From positions 1 through 22,071 of the forward strand of contig JBBIQS010000112.1 of NCBI GenBank assembly GCA_037442205.1: a stretch of DNA of 22,071 nucleotides. The letters run 5' to 3'. The stretch is from JBBIQS01 sp037442205 (GTDB lineage: Bacteria; Myxococcota; Myxococcia; Myxococcales; UBA5297). The notes beneath the pieces were generated by a model, which was given only the letters and a program-made list of their open reading frames with translations, made no database searches and was not told where the DNA came from. The translations under genes and the position numbers were made by a program. This document shows positions 1 to 7,010 of the stretch, one piece after another (position 1 is the stretch's first letter; each line of letters begins with the position of its first letter).

Positions 1-175
1 TGGAGGCCGCGCAGGCGTAGTGCCACTTCTTCTCGCGCGCCAGGCGGCGGGCGCCGGCGTGGGCGAAAGGCGCCGTCAGGCCCGCGAGCGAGGAGTCCGT
101 GACCCGGCCGGCGTAGGTGCCGAAGCGTGGCAGGCCGGCGTCGCTGAGAGAATTGGGAGCGGCAGGCAGGGGCAT
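1..175 (-). CDS. N-terminal part of a DUF2804-like protein (cut by window edge)
   Basis: The first 58 codons of a minus-strand gene are visible; the rest lies beyond position 1. The ATG at 175 follows a good ribosome binding site (AGGGAGG, 5 nt spacer). The frame stays open to the edge and reads like a real protein: a short N-terminus, then FGTYAGRV, then a basic stretch ending EKKWHYACAAS. A glycine-rich start followed by a KxWHYA segment is what I recall of the DUF2804 family, whose biochemical role is not established. The assignment rests on this short segment and is tentative. The gene lies 85 bp downstream of the VWA protein gene on the same strand, so it could be co-transcribed, though its own ribosome binding site and the gap also allow independent expression. 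Confidence 0.55.
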   Translation of the reverse strand, partial: MPLPAAPNSLSDAGLPRFGTYAGRVTDSSLAGLTAPFAHAGARRLAREKKWHYACAAS

Positions 176-260
176 CGAGGCCTCCCTCGTTCGACCGCCA
201 TGCAGGCGTCCGAGCAAAGAGAGTATGGACCAACCGCCCCCGAAGCGCTCGCCGCTTTGC

Positions 261-2549
261 CTAGGCGTATCCCCAGCGGCGGCGCAGCGCCCACTCGGCG
301 CCGATCGCGCCCACCAGGATCGCCAGCGACCACCAGCGATCCCAGATCGGCAGGTCCTTCCGCCGGCCCACCTCAACCGTCTCGGGATCGATCAGCGGAA
401 CCTCGGGGAGCCTGTCCGGAGCCTGGTAAAGCTGCCCGCCAGTCGCCTCGGCCAGCGCGCGCAACAGCTCCGGCCGCGGCGCGGCGTCGGCCAGCTCCGG
501 ACCCGCGGCGCGCACCGCCACCGCGTCCTCGCCCTGCCCCAGCTCCTTGCTTCCGCGCGACGCCTTGGCGATCAGCTTGTACGGACCTGCCTTGGGAGGC
601 AGCAACTCGATGCGCGCGGTCCCGTCCGGCCCGGCGATCGCCTTCTGCCGAGCGACCATCCGGCCCTCGTCGGCCTGAACGAGCTCCAGCACCAGCTCGG
701 CGCCGGCCGCCGGACCGTAGTCCGCCTCGCGCGCCGACACCACCGCCGCGATCGGCTCGCCGGGCTCGACCCCCGCCTTCTCCGCAGCCACCTTGACCGG
801 CGTCAGATCGGGATCGCGCACCAGCCAGCGGATGGCGTTGTTCCAGAAATGGTCGTAGGCGCGCCCGTTGCCGCCCTGCGCCGCCGAGCCGAAGCTCCAG
901 TTCCAGGTCGTGTCGGCGGTGATGGCCATGACTCGGCCGCGGCCGAACTCGCCCAGAGTCACCAGCGGCAGGTTCTTGCCGCCCTCGCTCAGGAAGGGAT
1001 GCTCGAGCAGCACCTGGGCCCCGGGGCGCGCCCGGGTCTGCTGGATACCATCGACCTCGGCAACCTCGCTCCAGGCCTTCTCGATCGCGTCGCCGCTGCT
1101 GGCCACCGCGGTCACCGGATGGCGCTTGCCCTCGGGAGTCAGGCGGGCCTTGAACGGATCGACGGTCACCGGCTGGCCGGTCGGTTCCACCGGCAACGCC
1201 TCCTGCAGCTCGGTGCGCTCGTAGCGCCCCTCGCCGAAGCTGTTGTCGCCGCCGATCATCACGAAGGCGCCGCCATCCTTGATGTAGTCGCGCACGTTGC
1301 GAAGGTACATGCCCATCGAGTAGCTGCGGTCGGGCTCGTAGGCGAAGTTCTGCAGGATCACCAGGTCGAACGTCCGCAGCTGCTCGACGAAGATCTCCCG
1401 CACCGGGAATGGAATCAGCGACAGCTCGTCGTCGGCCATGACGTGGGGGTCGTCGCCGGCGGTGCGCAAGATGAAGAAGCTGATCAGGTCGACGTTGGGA
1501 TCCTGCTTGAGCAGGCCGCGCAGGAAGCGCACGTCCCAGCTCGGCTTGCCCACCACCATCAGCACCCGCACTCGATCGCGGATGACCTTGAGCACGAACG
1601 AGCGGCTGTTGTTGGTGGCCACCGCCTCGTCGGCGAAGACCGGCGCCTCGACAGTGAAGACGAATTGCCCAGTCTGATCAGGCGCGAACGAGAAGGTGAC
1701 CGGATAGGTGCCGTCGCCGGTGGTCTTGACGGTCTTGCTGGAGATGACGCGCCCTTCGCGCTTGAGGGCCACCGGAATCTCGCTGTTGCCGAAGCCGTGG
1801 ACTCGCACCGTGGCCGTGACGTCGATGGTGTTGCGCACGAAGGCGAAGTCGTCGACGGCGATCTTCTCGATGCCCAGATCCTTGAGACCGGCGCTGCCGA
1901 TGGCGATGGCCGATACCGGGACCTGCAGCTCCTTGAGCATGGTGCGCAGCTTGGGCGACAGGCCATCGGCCAGCTCGACGTTGTCGGCCCCGTCGCTGAC
2001 CACCACGATGCCCGACAGCTTGCGCCCGCTGGCTGCGCCGCCACCCGAGGCCGCGGCTCGGATCGCTCCAGCGATGTCGGTGACCGTTCCCTTGGGAGCG
2101 AGCTGGTCGGCCAGGTGCTCCTTGTCGAGCGCCTCGAGGTCGCGGTCGAAGGCGTAGAGCTCGACGTTGAAGCGGCTGGCGAGCTCGGCCAGCGTTCCCT
2201 GCGAGTCCCGGAGCAGCTTGAGCGCGGTCTCGCCGCGGGTCGGCCCGCCGGGCGAAACCGGAAAGCTCATCGAGGCCGAGCGATCGACCAGCACCGCCAC
2301 CCGGTTCTTGACGCGGGTAGTCTGCATCAGCCGCTGCCCGGGCTCGAGCAGCAGCGCCAGCAGCGCCAACCCTGCCGCCAACCGCAGCCCGAACTGCAGG
2401 CGCCGGCGCCAGGCCCGCGACTCGCGGCGCAGCGCCATGGTGGCGAGCCCGATCCCGGCCAGCGCCGCAACGACGAGCAGCGCCAGCGCCCACCCCGGGA
2501 ACGGGGAGAGGCTGACCAGGCGCCACTCGTTGTAGAGGGTCGAGTCCAA
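261..2549 (-). CDS. VWA-domain membrane protein with glutamine-amidotransferase-like domain
   Basis: This is a 762-residue membrane protein. Two hydrophobic helices lie near the N-terminus (about residues 19-40 and 51-69). A von Willebrand A domain begins near residue 83 with the metal-binding motif DRSASMS (residues 89-95), and a second acidic metal site is likely at SDGADN. The middle (from about residue 325, VLMVVGKPSWDVRFL, through FVMIGGDNSFG) resembles a class I glutamine amidotransferase fold, but I see no cysteine anywhere in the protein, so it cannot be a normal amidotransferase. One helix closes the C-terminus (WWSLAILVGAIGAEWAL). It starts at TTG, 3 bp after the stop of the DUF4159 gene, so translation is probably coupled. 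In other bacteria such proteins sit beside MoxR ATPase and DUF58 genes; neither is in this window. The likely place is the inner membrane with the VWA domain outside the cytoplasm; the molecular job is unknown. Confidence 0.85.
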   Translation of the reverse strand: MDSTLYNEWRLVSLSPFPGWALALLVVAALAGIGLATMALRRESRAWRRRLQFGLRLAAGLALLALLLEPGQRLMQTTRVKNRVAVLVDRSASMSFPVSPGGPTRGETALKLLRDSQGTLAELASRFNVELYAFDRDLEALDKEHLADQLAPKGTVTDIAGAIRAAASGGGAASGRKLSGIVVVSDGADNVELADGLSPKLRTMLKELQVPVSAIAIGSAGLKDLGIEKIAVDDFAFVRNTIDVTATVRVHGFGNSEIPVALKREGRVISSKTVKTTGDGTYPVTFSFAPDQTGQFVFTVEAPVFADEAVATNNSRSFVLKVIRDRVRVLMVVGKPSWDVRFLRGLLKQDPNVDLISFFILRTAGDDPHVMADDELSLIPFPVREIFVEQLRTFDLVILQNFAYEPDRSYSMGMYLRNVRDYIKDGGAFVMIGGDNSFGEGRYERTELQEALPVEPTGQPVTVDPFKARLTPEGKRHPVTAVASSGDAIEKAWSEVAEVDGIQQTRARPGAQVLLEHPFLSEGGKNLPLVTLGEFGRGRVMAITADTTWNWSFGSAAQGGNGRAYDHFWNNAIRWLVRDPDLTPVKVAAEKAGVEPGEPIAAVVSAREADYGPAAGAELVLELVQADEGRMVARQKAIAGPDGTARIELLPPKAGPYKLIAKASRGSKELGQGEDAVAVRAAGPELADAAPRPELLRALAEATGGQLYQAPDRLPEVPLIDPETVEVGRRKDLPIWDRWWSLAILVGAIGAEWALRRRWGYA

Positions 2550-2552
2550 GGG

Positions 2553-3302
2553 CTAGCGCCGCCGCTTCATGATGAAAGGCATGTGGACCGCATCCTGCTT
2601 GTAGTCGAGGCACAGGGCGTACATCGCCAGGTTGACCCCGGTGCGCAGAGCCACCTCGCGCTGGCTGTCGCCGCCGGGGCTGACCTCGAACTCCCAATCG
2701 CCGTGCTCGTCGCGGCTCCAGGCGCCGCCGAGATCGTTCTGGCTGTAGACCACCGCCGCCCGCCCGCCCACCAGCGCGGTCTCCATGAACGGCCGCACCA
2801 GCATCCGGCCGCCGGTGCGATCGAGCAGATAGTAGGTCTTGAAGATCACGTGATCCGCCGGCAGCCGGCTCAGCGGTGATCCTGGGAGCACCCGGGCCAG
2901 CTCGCGGCGCAAGGAGGCGTCGAAGCCGTCTCCGTTGGAGCAGTCGTTGGCGTCGGCGAGCATGAACCCGCCGTAGGTCAGATAGCGGCGCAGGTTGGCG
3001 ACGGCCTCATCGCTCAGCGGAGGGAAGCTGCCCTCGCCGCCGAAGTAGAGGAACGGGTGCTTGAAGATCGCCCGCTCGGCGGGATCGTAGGCGCGGGCCT
3101 CGGGATAGACGTCGACGCTGGTGCGGCTGGAGAGCTCCCAGCACAGCCGGCGCAGGCCGCGGGGACGGGTGTCCCATTTGCCGCCGTGGCGGACCACCGC
3201 CGGGATGAACTTGCTGGCCTCGCCGAAGGCCTCCGCCCGGCGCGGGACGAGGAGACCGCCAGCGCCGCCGAGGGCAAGCTTGAGGAAGGTGCGCCGATTC
3301 AT
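2553..3302 (-). CDS. DUF4159 protein with Tat signal peptide
   Basis: A 249-residue exported protein. The N-terminus MNRRTFLKLALGG is a twin-arginine signal (RRTFLK followed by a hydrophobic core), so it should be folded in the cytoplasm and exported by the Tat system. The mature part carries the DUF4159 pattern: HPFLYFGGEGSFPPLS, then LRRYLTYGGFMLADAND, and a late VEVALRTG-like segment (REVALRTGVNLAMYALC). The family looks like a divergent amidotransferase-type fold of unknown activity. A TTG at 3335 would add 11 residues ahead of the twin arginines; I prefer the ATG at 3302 because it gives a normal Tat signal. The gene ends 3 bp before the VWA gene, the usual company of DUF4159, so the two probably act together at the cell envelope. 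Confidence 0.85.
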   Translation of the reverse strand: MNRRTFLKLALGGAGGLLVPRRAEAFGEASKFIPAVVRHGGKWDTRPRGLRRLCWELSSRTSVDVYPEARAYDPAERAIFKHPFLYFGGEGSFPPLSDEAVANLRRYLTYGGFMLADANDCSNGDGFDASLRRELARVLPGSPLSRLPADHVIFKTYYLLDRTGGRMLVRPFMETALVGGRAAVVYSQNDLGGAWSRDEHGDWEFEVSPGGDSQREVALRTGVNLAMYALCLDYKQDAVHMPFIMKRRR

Positions 3303-3364
3303 GCGGTTGACGAGGACCCTGGCGAACGAGCGCAAAACGCCCGGACTGCGCTTCCCATTTCCAA

Positions 3365-3379
3365 CCGCCCAGAGGGCGG
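3365..3379. other. Perfect inverted repeat in the 3303-3480 divergent intergenic region
   Basis: CCGCCC-AGA-GGGCGG is a perfect 6-bp inverted repeat with a 3-nt centre. It lies between the minus-strand DUF4159 gene (start 3302) and the plus-strand small membrane protein gene (start 3481). It could be an operator or a small hairpin in the DUF4159 leader. No run of T follows on either strand, so it is not an intrinsic terminator. In GC-rich DNA a repeat of this size can arise by chance. Confidence 0.3.
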
Positions 3380-3462
3380 GCGAAGGCGAAATCTACTGCA
3401 CTCGGGCATCCGCCGCTCAGCCTTTTGCGATGCGCGGCGAGCCCCTGGCCGTCCGAAAGCTC

Positions 3463-3471
3463 TGCTAGACT
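3463..3471 (+). promoter_or_regulatory. Possible -10 element (TGCTAGACT) for the 3481 gene
   Basis: TAGACT resembles a -10 hexamer and is preceded by TGC, an extended -10 arrangement. No convincing -35 lies 16-18 bp upstream. It ends 9 nt before the ATG at 3481, so if it is used, the transcript would be almost leaderless. This would fit the lack of a purine-rich ribosome binding site before that ATG (the preceding bases are CCGCGCCC). Confidence 0.3.
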
Positions 3472-3480
3472 GCCGCGCCC

Positions 3481-3753
3481 ATGTCCAAGAAGAAGAAAGA
3501 CTCGAAGGAGCCCTCGCTTCCCACCTCGGGAGGCGGCTCGAAGCTCGTTGAACTGGTGACGCAGGGCAACAACCGGCAGGCCCGCGCCGAGGCGCGCAAG
3601 CTGCTCGCCGATCCGGTTGCCAGCGAGGAAGACAAGGCCTTGGCGGCCGACGTCCTCGCGCGGACCGAGGTCGACAAGCGGGTGCTGGTGGCGGGCGCAG
3701 TGGTCCTCCTGGTGATCGCGGCGGCCATCTTCCTCATCTTCACGAGGGGATAG
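3481..3753 (+). CDS. Small single-span membrane protein, function unknown
   Basis: A 90-residue protein. The N-terminus is very basic (MSKKKKDSK), followed by a soluble helical part rich in Ala, Arg and Glu (about residues 18-58, AEARKLLADP and DKALAADVLA), and a single C-terminal membrane helix (about 66-86, VLVAGAVVLLVIAAAIFLIF). This is the layout of a tail-anchored inner-membrane protein facing the cytoplasm. The Ala-rich helical part looks like a short TPR-type helix pair, but this is inference. The next gene starts 3 bp after its stop and its ribosome binding site (GAGGGG) lies within the last codons here, so the two form an operon. I do not recognise the family. Confidence 0.8.
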   Translation: MSKKKKDSKEPSLPTSGGGSKLVELVTQGNNRQARAEARKLLADPVASEEDKALAADVLARTEVDKRVLVAGAVVLLVIAAAIFLIFTRG

Positions 3754-3756
3754 CGC

Positions 3757-4512
3757 ATGGGTTCGGTCGCCACCGTGGTCGAGGCGTTGGAGCAGGTCGA
3801 TCTGCGGCTGCAGTTCGACCCCGAGGGTTGGGTCGCGCTGCACAAGAGCATCCCGCTCTGGCTGGGAGGCGGCTTGGTGGCCTTCGGGCTGCTCGCCTGC
3901 CTGTTCGGCTCGCACAAGATTCTCTTCCGGGCGGTGCTGACGCCGCTGGCGCTGGTGCTCGGACTGCGGCTCGGGCCGCAGCTTGCCGAGTTGGCGCACC
4001 TCAAGCTGTCGGCGCAGCTGTCGCGGCAGCTGGCGGCCGCCTTGCTGAGCGCAGCCGCGCTCGCCTATCCGCCGATCGTGCTCTTCCTCGGGTTCGGGGC
4101 CTTGGGAGGACTGCTCGGCGGAGAGATCGCCGGCAACGACGACTACTGGATGGGCTTCGGCCCCGGGTTCTTCATCGGCGGCCTGCTGGCGGTGGCGTTG
4201 GAGAAGATCGTCGCGGTCATCGTCAGCTCGCTGATCGGCGCGGCGACCTTCGTGCTCGGGCTGATCACCGTGGCCTCGGCCACCAGCCTGGGCGGGCTCG
4301 CCACCCGCTGGCCGACGATCGACGTCGCCGCCGCGGCGGCCCTGGCCGTGCTCTCGATGGCCTATCAGTTCCGCTTCGGGCCGCGCGAAAAGGGCGACGA
4401 GCGCATCGACGAGGAGAAGATCAAGAAGCGGCGCGCCAAGGAGAAGGAAGCAGAAGACGCCGCGCGCATGAAGCGCTTCGAGGAGTACGCGCGCAAGAGC
4501 AAGGGGCAGTAG
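3757..4512 (+). CDS. TMEM198/DUF4203-like multi-pass membrane protein
   Basis: A 251-residue integral membrane protein with about six or seven hydrophobic segments from residue 32 to about 205, rich in Gly (LGFGALGGLLGGEIAG, GFGPGFFIGGLLAVALE). Small-residue-rich spans of this type are typical of the DUF4203 / TMEM198-TM7SF3 fold, known across bacteria and animals and without a settled biochemical role. The C-terminal 45 residues are a highly charged cytoplasmic tail (KIKKRRAKEKEAEDAARMKRFEEYARKSK), probably helical. The ATG at 3757 has GAGGGG 7 nt upstream. Co-transcription with the small basic membrane protein before it suggests that they work together. The assignment is by overall pattern, not by a diagnostic motif. 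Confidence 0.7.
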   Translation: MGSVATVVEALEQVDLRLQFDPEGWVALHKSIPLWLGGGLVAFGLLACLFGSHKILFRAVLTPLALVLGLRLGPQLAELAHLKLSAQLSRQLAAALLSAAALAYPPIVLFLGFGALGGLLGGEIAGNDDYWMGFGPGFFIGGLLAVALEKIVAVIVSSLIGAATFVLGLITVASATSLGGLATRWPTIDVAAAAALAVLSMAYQFRFGPREKGDERIDEEKIKKRRAKEKEAEDAARMKRFEEYARKSKGQ

Positions 4513-4687
4513 CTTCGGGATTTGGTCGGCCCGGGGGACGCCAGCTCGCAAACGGCGGCGCTTAAGCCTTGAGCGATGAGCGATTGACGGCTACTCCGCC
4601 CACGAGCCCCGGCGCAGCCTGAGCCGCGTCGGGGCCGGAGCGCAGGCTCCACTTCTCCACCAAGCTCGGTCTTCAAGGAGTTCTTCA

Positions 4688-4768
4688 CGCAGGGTGAGCG
4701 AGCCAGTGACACTGCTCGCCAGCGTCGTGTTGGCGCCCGCGCGAGTACCGCTCACCTCACTCCCTGCG
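4688..4768. other. Self-complementary intergenic element with nested hairpins
   Basis: The stretch 4513-4789 has no credible gene. Within it, CGCAGGG-TGAGCG (4688-4700) is complementary to CGCTCA (4749-4754) plus CCCTGCG (4762-4768): 13 bp with a 7-nt bulge on one side. Inside lie a hairpin GCGAG-C-CAGT-GAC-ACTG-CTCGC (4698-4719) and another, CGCCA-(9 nt)-TGGCG (4717-4735), which partly compete with the outer stem. No T-run follows, so it is not an ordinary terminator. It lies between the 3' ends of the DUF4203-like gene and the exporter operon with its last peptide gene, so it could be a two-way transcription end, a structured 3' tail or a small RNA. Confidence 0.4.
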
Positions 4769-4789
4769 CCGACCGATCTCTTCGAATTG

Positions 4790-4846
4790 CTAGACCTTGA
4801 TCTCCATGGTCTCCCAACCGGCCTTGACGTTCGTCTTGATCTTCAT
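4790..4846 (-). CDS. Tiny K-x-K-T-x-x-K-A-G peptide A (putative exported peptide precursor)
   Basis: The gene encodes only 18 residues, MKIKTNVKAGWETMEIKV. An ATG three codons earlier (4855) would add MDQ, but the purine-rich AAGGA sits 8 nt before the ATG at 4846, so the shorter start is preferred. The first ten residues match two other tiny genes in the window (11110-11259 and 11522-11599) in the pattern [ML]-K-[IV]-K-T-x-[VI]-[KR]-A-G, while the tail WETMEIKV is unrelated to theirs. It is the last gene of the exporter operon, 64 bp after the second ABC transporter stop. If the C39 peptidase of that operon cleaves after Ala-Gly, as these enzymes do after GG, GA or similar pairs, the released core would be 8 residues. 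The gene is supported by the shared motif and ribosome binding site, not by length. Confidence 0.65.
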   Translation of the reverse strand: MKIKTNVKAGWETMEIKV

Positions 4847-4878
4847 CTGATCCATCCTTTCAGTCGTTGCCTCGGGCC

Positions 4879-4914
4879 TCAATCTGCCCAGCGCGAGTAG
4901 AGCAGTTCGCTCAT
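4879..4914 (-). CDS. Possible 11-codon ORF coupled to the ABC transporter stop
   Basis: An ATGA overlap joins the stop of the second ABC transporter (4911-4913) to an ATG at 4914 that opens MSELLYSRWAD, then TGA. Such 4-bp overlaps often couple translation of neighbouring genes. Eleven codons are too few to judge by composition and the product matches nothing I know. It could be a real micropeptide, a remnant of the transporter C-terminus after a frameshift (the transporter ends unusually early), or chance. Confidence 0.2.
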   Translation of the reverse strand: MSELLYSRWAD

Positions 4915-7010
4915 GGGTGCGCCACGAGGAAAACGGTGCGTGCCCTCGCGAGCACGCAGTTGAGTGCCTGCTCGAGGTTCTCGGGATCCAACGCGGCGAG
5001 GCTCTCGTCGAGGATGAGCACGTCCGGCCGTTGCAGCAGCCCACGCGCCACGAAGATCCTGCTTTGCTCGCCGTGCGAGAGCTGCCAGCCAGTCTCGCCG
5101 ACCGTCTGCTGCATCCCGGCCGGCATGCGCTCCAGGAGCGGCCCCAGCCCGAGCGCCCGGCAAATCTCCTCAGCCTCTCGCAGATCCTCTCCCGAGGGAG
5201 GCCAACCACGGCCCAGCAAGAGGTTGAACGCCAAGGTGCCGGATACCACGTGATTCTCATGGAACTGCGGCGAGCACACGACCCGGCGGCGCCAGGCCGA
5301 ATCGCCGATGGACGCGCGATCGACTCCGCCCAGGAGAACGAGACCTGACTCGGGCTCGTGCAGCCCGGCGAGCACGCTGGCCAAGGCGGTCTTCCCCGAT
5401 CCGGATGGGCCCTCGAGAAGCAGCCGATCGCCCGGATGGATCTTCAAGTCACACCGGCTCAAGACCTGTCGCGGCCGTCCGGGATAGCGGAAGCTCAGAT
5501 CGCTGATCTCGAGCGTGCCGCGGCACTCACTCGCCGAGGCCGGCAGATGAGGCGGGTAACGCGGTTCCCGCTCGGCGGCCTCGAAGAGCGGCCGCACCGA
5601 TCCCCACGCGATGGACACGCCCATCAACTGCGAGACGCCAGCGGCGAGCTCGCGCCAGGCCTGCGCCGCGAGGACCACGCCTCCGAGGCTTACCGCCAGC
5701 GCACCGGGCGTGGGTGTGCCGCGGACGAAGGCAGGCGCGAGCGCGAGGATGCCCAACAACATCCACCCTCGATGCACCAGCGCGGACGTGGCCGCGCTCG
5801 CGCCATCGCAGCCCACCGAGAGCTCGAGATAGCGCTCCAGCAGCCGATCCTCATCGTCGTGCCAGCGCTCGAGCGGCTCCTGGGCAAGTCGTGTGCGATG
5901 CCCCACCATCCGCTCGACGAGATCGTGCGTCATGTCCAGCCGAGAACGCGTCCAGCGCATCCGCCAGTGCCACTCGCGCCAGGCGATCGCCGCGGCTCCC
6001 ACGGTCCACAAGCCGAGCAGAATCAGGTGCGTGCCGGGAGCAGCTCCAATGAGCAGCACCGGGACAGTCAAGACGAGTTGCAGGCCGGCGATCGCGGACG
6101 ACAGCCCTGCAGAGAGCATCAGCGACTCGATCGCTTCGGACTCGAGAACCCGTCCGAGGATCTGCCCCGCACCTTGGCCGCGGACCGCTTCGGCCTTGAG
6201 TTGCAGTGCCCCCGCGAGCAGGCGCCGCTTCATCACCGCTCCCGCGTCGATCGCCAACCGCGCCGCGGCGCCTACTGCGGCGACACGTACCGGGATCGCG
6301 GTCACGAGAAGCAACGCCCAGGCGACGAGCCAGCCAACCTCGAACTGGCCCGCCAGCGCCCCTTGCCCGATGAGCCACCACGAGAGGATCGACAGAGCAA
6401 ACAGTGCTGCGTTGGCCACGAGGACCTTGGCGAGTTGGCGCAGCACTCCCGCTTCGGCGAGCAGGTGACGCATCGGGGCGCTTGGCGGAGCACGCACCAG
6501 CCAGGCACTTCCCGCCGTCCGACGGCTCAGCCTCTCGCGCAGGAGCGCCAGCCGCGCGCGCCGCCGCTGGCGCTCCGGGATCTTCGCCCGCTCCAGCATC
6601 TCCTCGATTTTCGGCGCGACCTGGGCCTCGAGCGGCGAGCAGAACCCGGCGCGCATCTCCTCGAGTGGCACGCGCACCGGCCTCCACTCGGGGTCGAGCA
6701 GCACGGCGCTTCCCCTGCGCACACGCCACAGGATCCAGAACCCGTCCCCGCTCCCGGGCGTCGCCAGCACCGCCGGCCCGGCCCGGGCCAGGAACCTCGG
6801 CACGTCGCCATACCCGACGTCGATCGTCTCCGCCTCGAGCCCGATGCTCGCCGCCGCGGCATGGACTGCTGCGTCGCGAGAACTCGGCCCAACCGGTCCG
6901 GGCGACGGCTCGGGATCGCGCGCTGGCAGCCCTGCTTTGCGTGCAAGCGCCAAGATGGCCTCGGCGAGGCGAGCCGCCGGCCAGATGGCGCCTGCCGCGG
7001 AGGGGCTCAA
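4911..7010 (-). CDS. ABC transporter (permease-ATPase) with inactive C39-like N-terminal domain
   Basis: A 699-residue exporter half-molecule or heterodimer partner. Residues about 45-125 look like a degenerate C39 peptidase domain: an Asp is kept in LLDPEWRPV (D106), but the catalytic Cys is missing and the His position in GDGFWILWRV is not His. Membrane helices fall between about 195 and 460. The ATPase has Walker A GPSGSGKT (534-541), a variant signature LSHGE (644-648), Walker B VLILDE (664-669), D-loop LAALD and the switch His in VAHP (H698). The protein stops one residue after that His, whereas ABC exporters usually run 30-40 residues further. It starts at TTG, overlapping the stop of the upstream transporter as TTGA, so translation is coupled. 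It probably pairs with the upstream C39-ABC protein; inactive C39-like domains in such exporters can bind substrate without cutting it. Confidence 0.9.
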   Translation of the reverse strand: MSPSAAGAIWPAARLAEAILALARKAGLPARDPEPSPGPVGPSSRDAAVHAAAASIGLEAETIDVGYGDVPRFLARAGPAVLATPGSGDGFWILWRVRRGSAVLLDPEWRPVRVPLEEMRAGFCSPLEAQVAPKIEEMLERAKIPERQRRRARLALLRERLSRRTAGSAWLVRAPPSAPMRHLLAEAGVLRQLAKVLVANAALFALSILSWWLIGQGALAGQFEVGWLVAWALLLVTAIPVRVAAVGAAARLAIDAGAVMKRRLLAGALQLKAEAVRGQGAGQILGRVLESEAIESLMLSAGLSSAIAGLQLVLTVPVLLIGAAPGTHLILLGLWTVGAAAIAWREWHWRMRWTRSRLDMTHDLVERMVGHRTRLAQEPLERWHDDEDRLLERYLELSVGCDGASAATSALVHRGWMLLGILALAPAFVRGTPTPGALAVSLGGVVLAAQAWRELAAGVSQLMGVSIAWGSVRPLFEAAEREPRYPPHLPASASECRGTLEISDLSFRYPGRPRQVLSRCDLKIHPGDRLLLEGPSGSGKTALASVLAGLHEPESGLVLLGGVDRASIGDSAWRRRVVCSPQFHENHVVSGTLAFNLLLGRGWPPSGEDLREAEEICRALGLGPLLERMPAGMQQTVGETGWQLSHGEQSRIFVARGLLQRPDVLILDESLAALDPENLEQALNCVLARARTVFLVAHP

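Noticed and set aside
117..2879. A 920-codon open frame on the plus strand opposite the VWA and DUF4159 genes
   Set aside because: It is an antisense shadow in GC-rich DNA: it has low-complexity Arg/His/Gly composition and no domain pattern, while the minus strand carries clear domains, a Tat signal and operon spacing.
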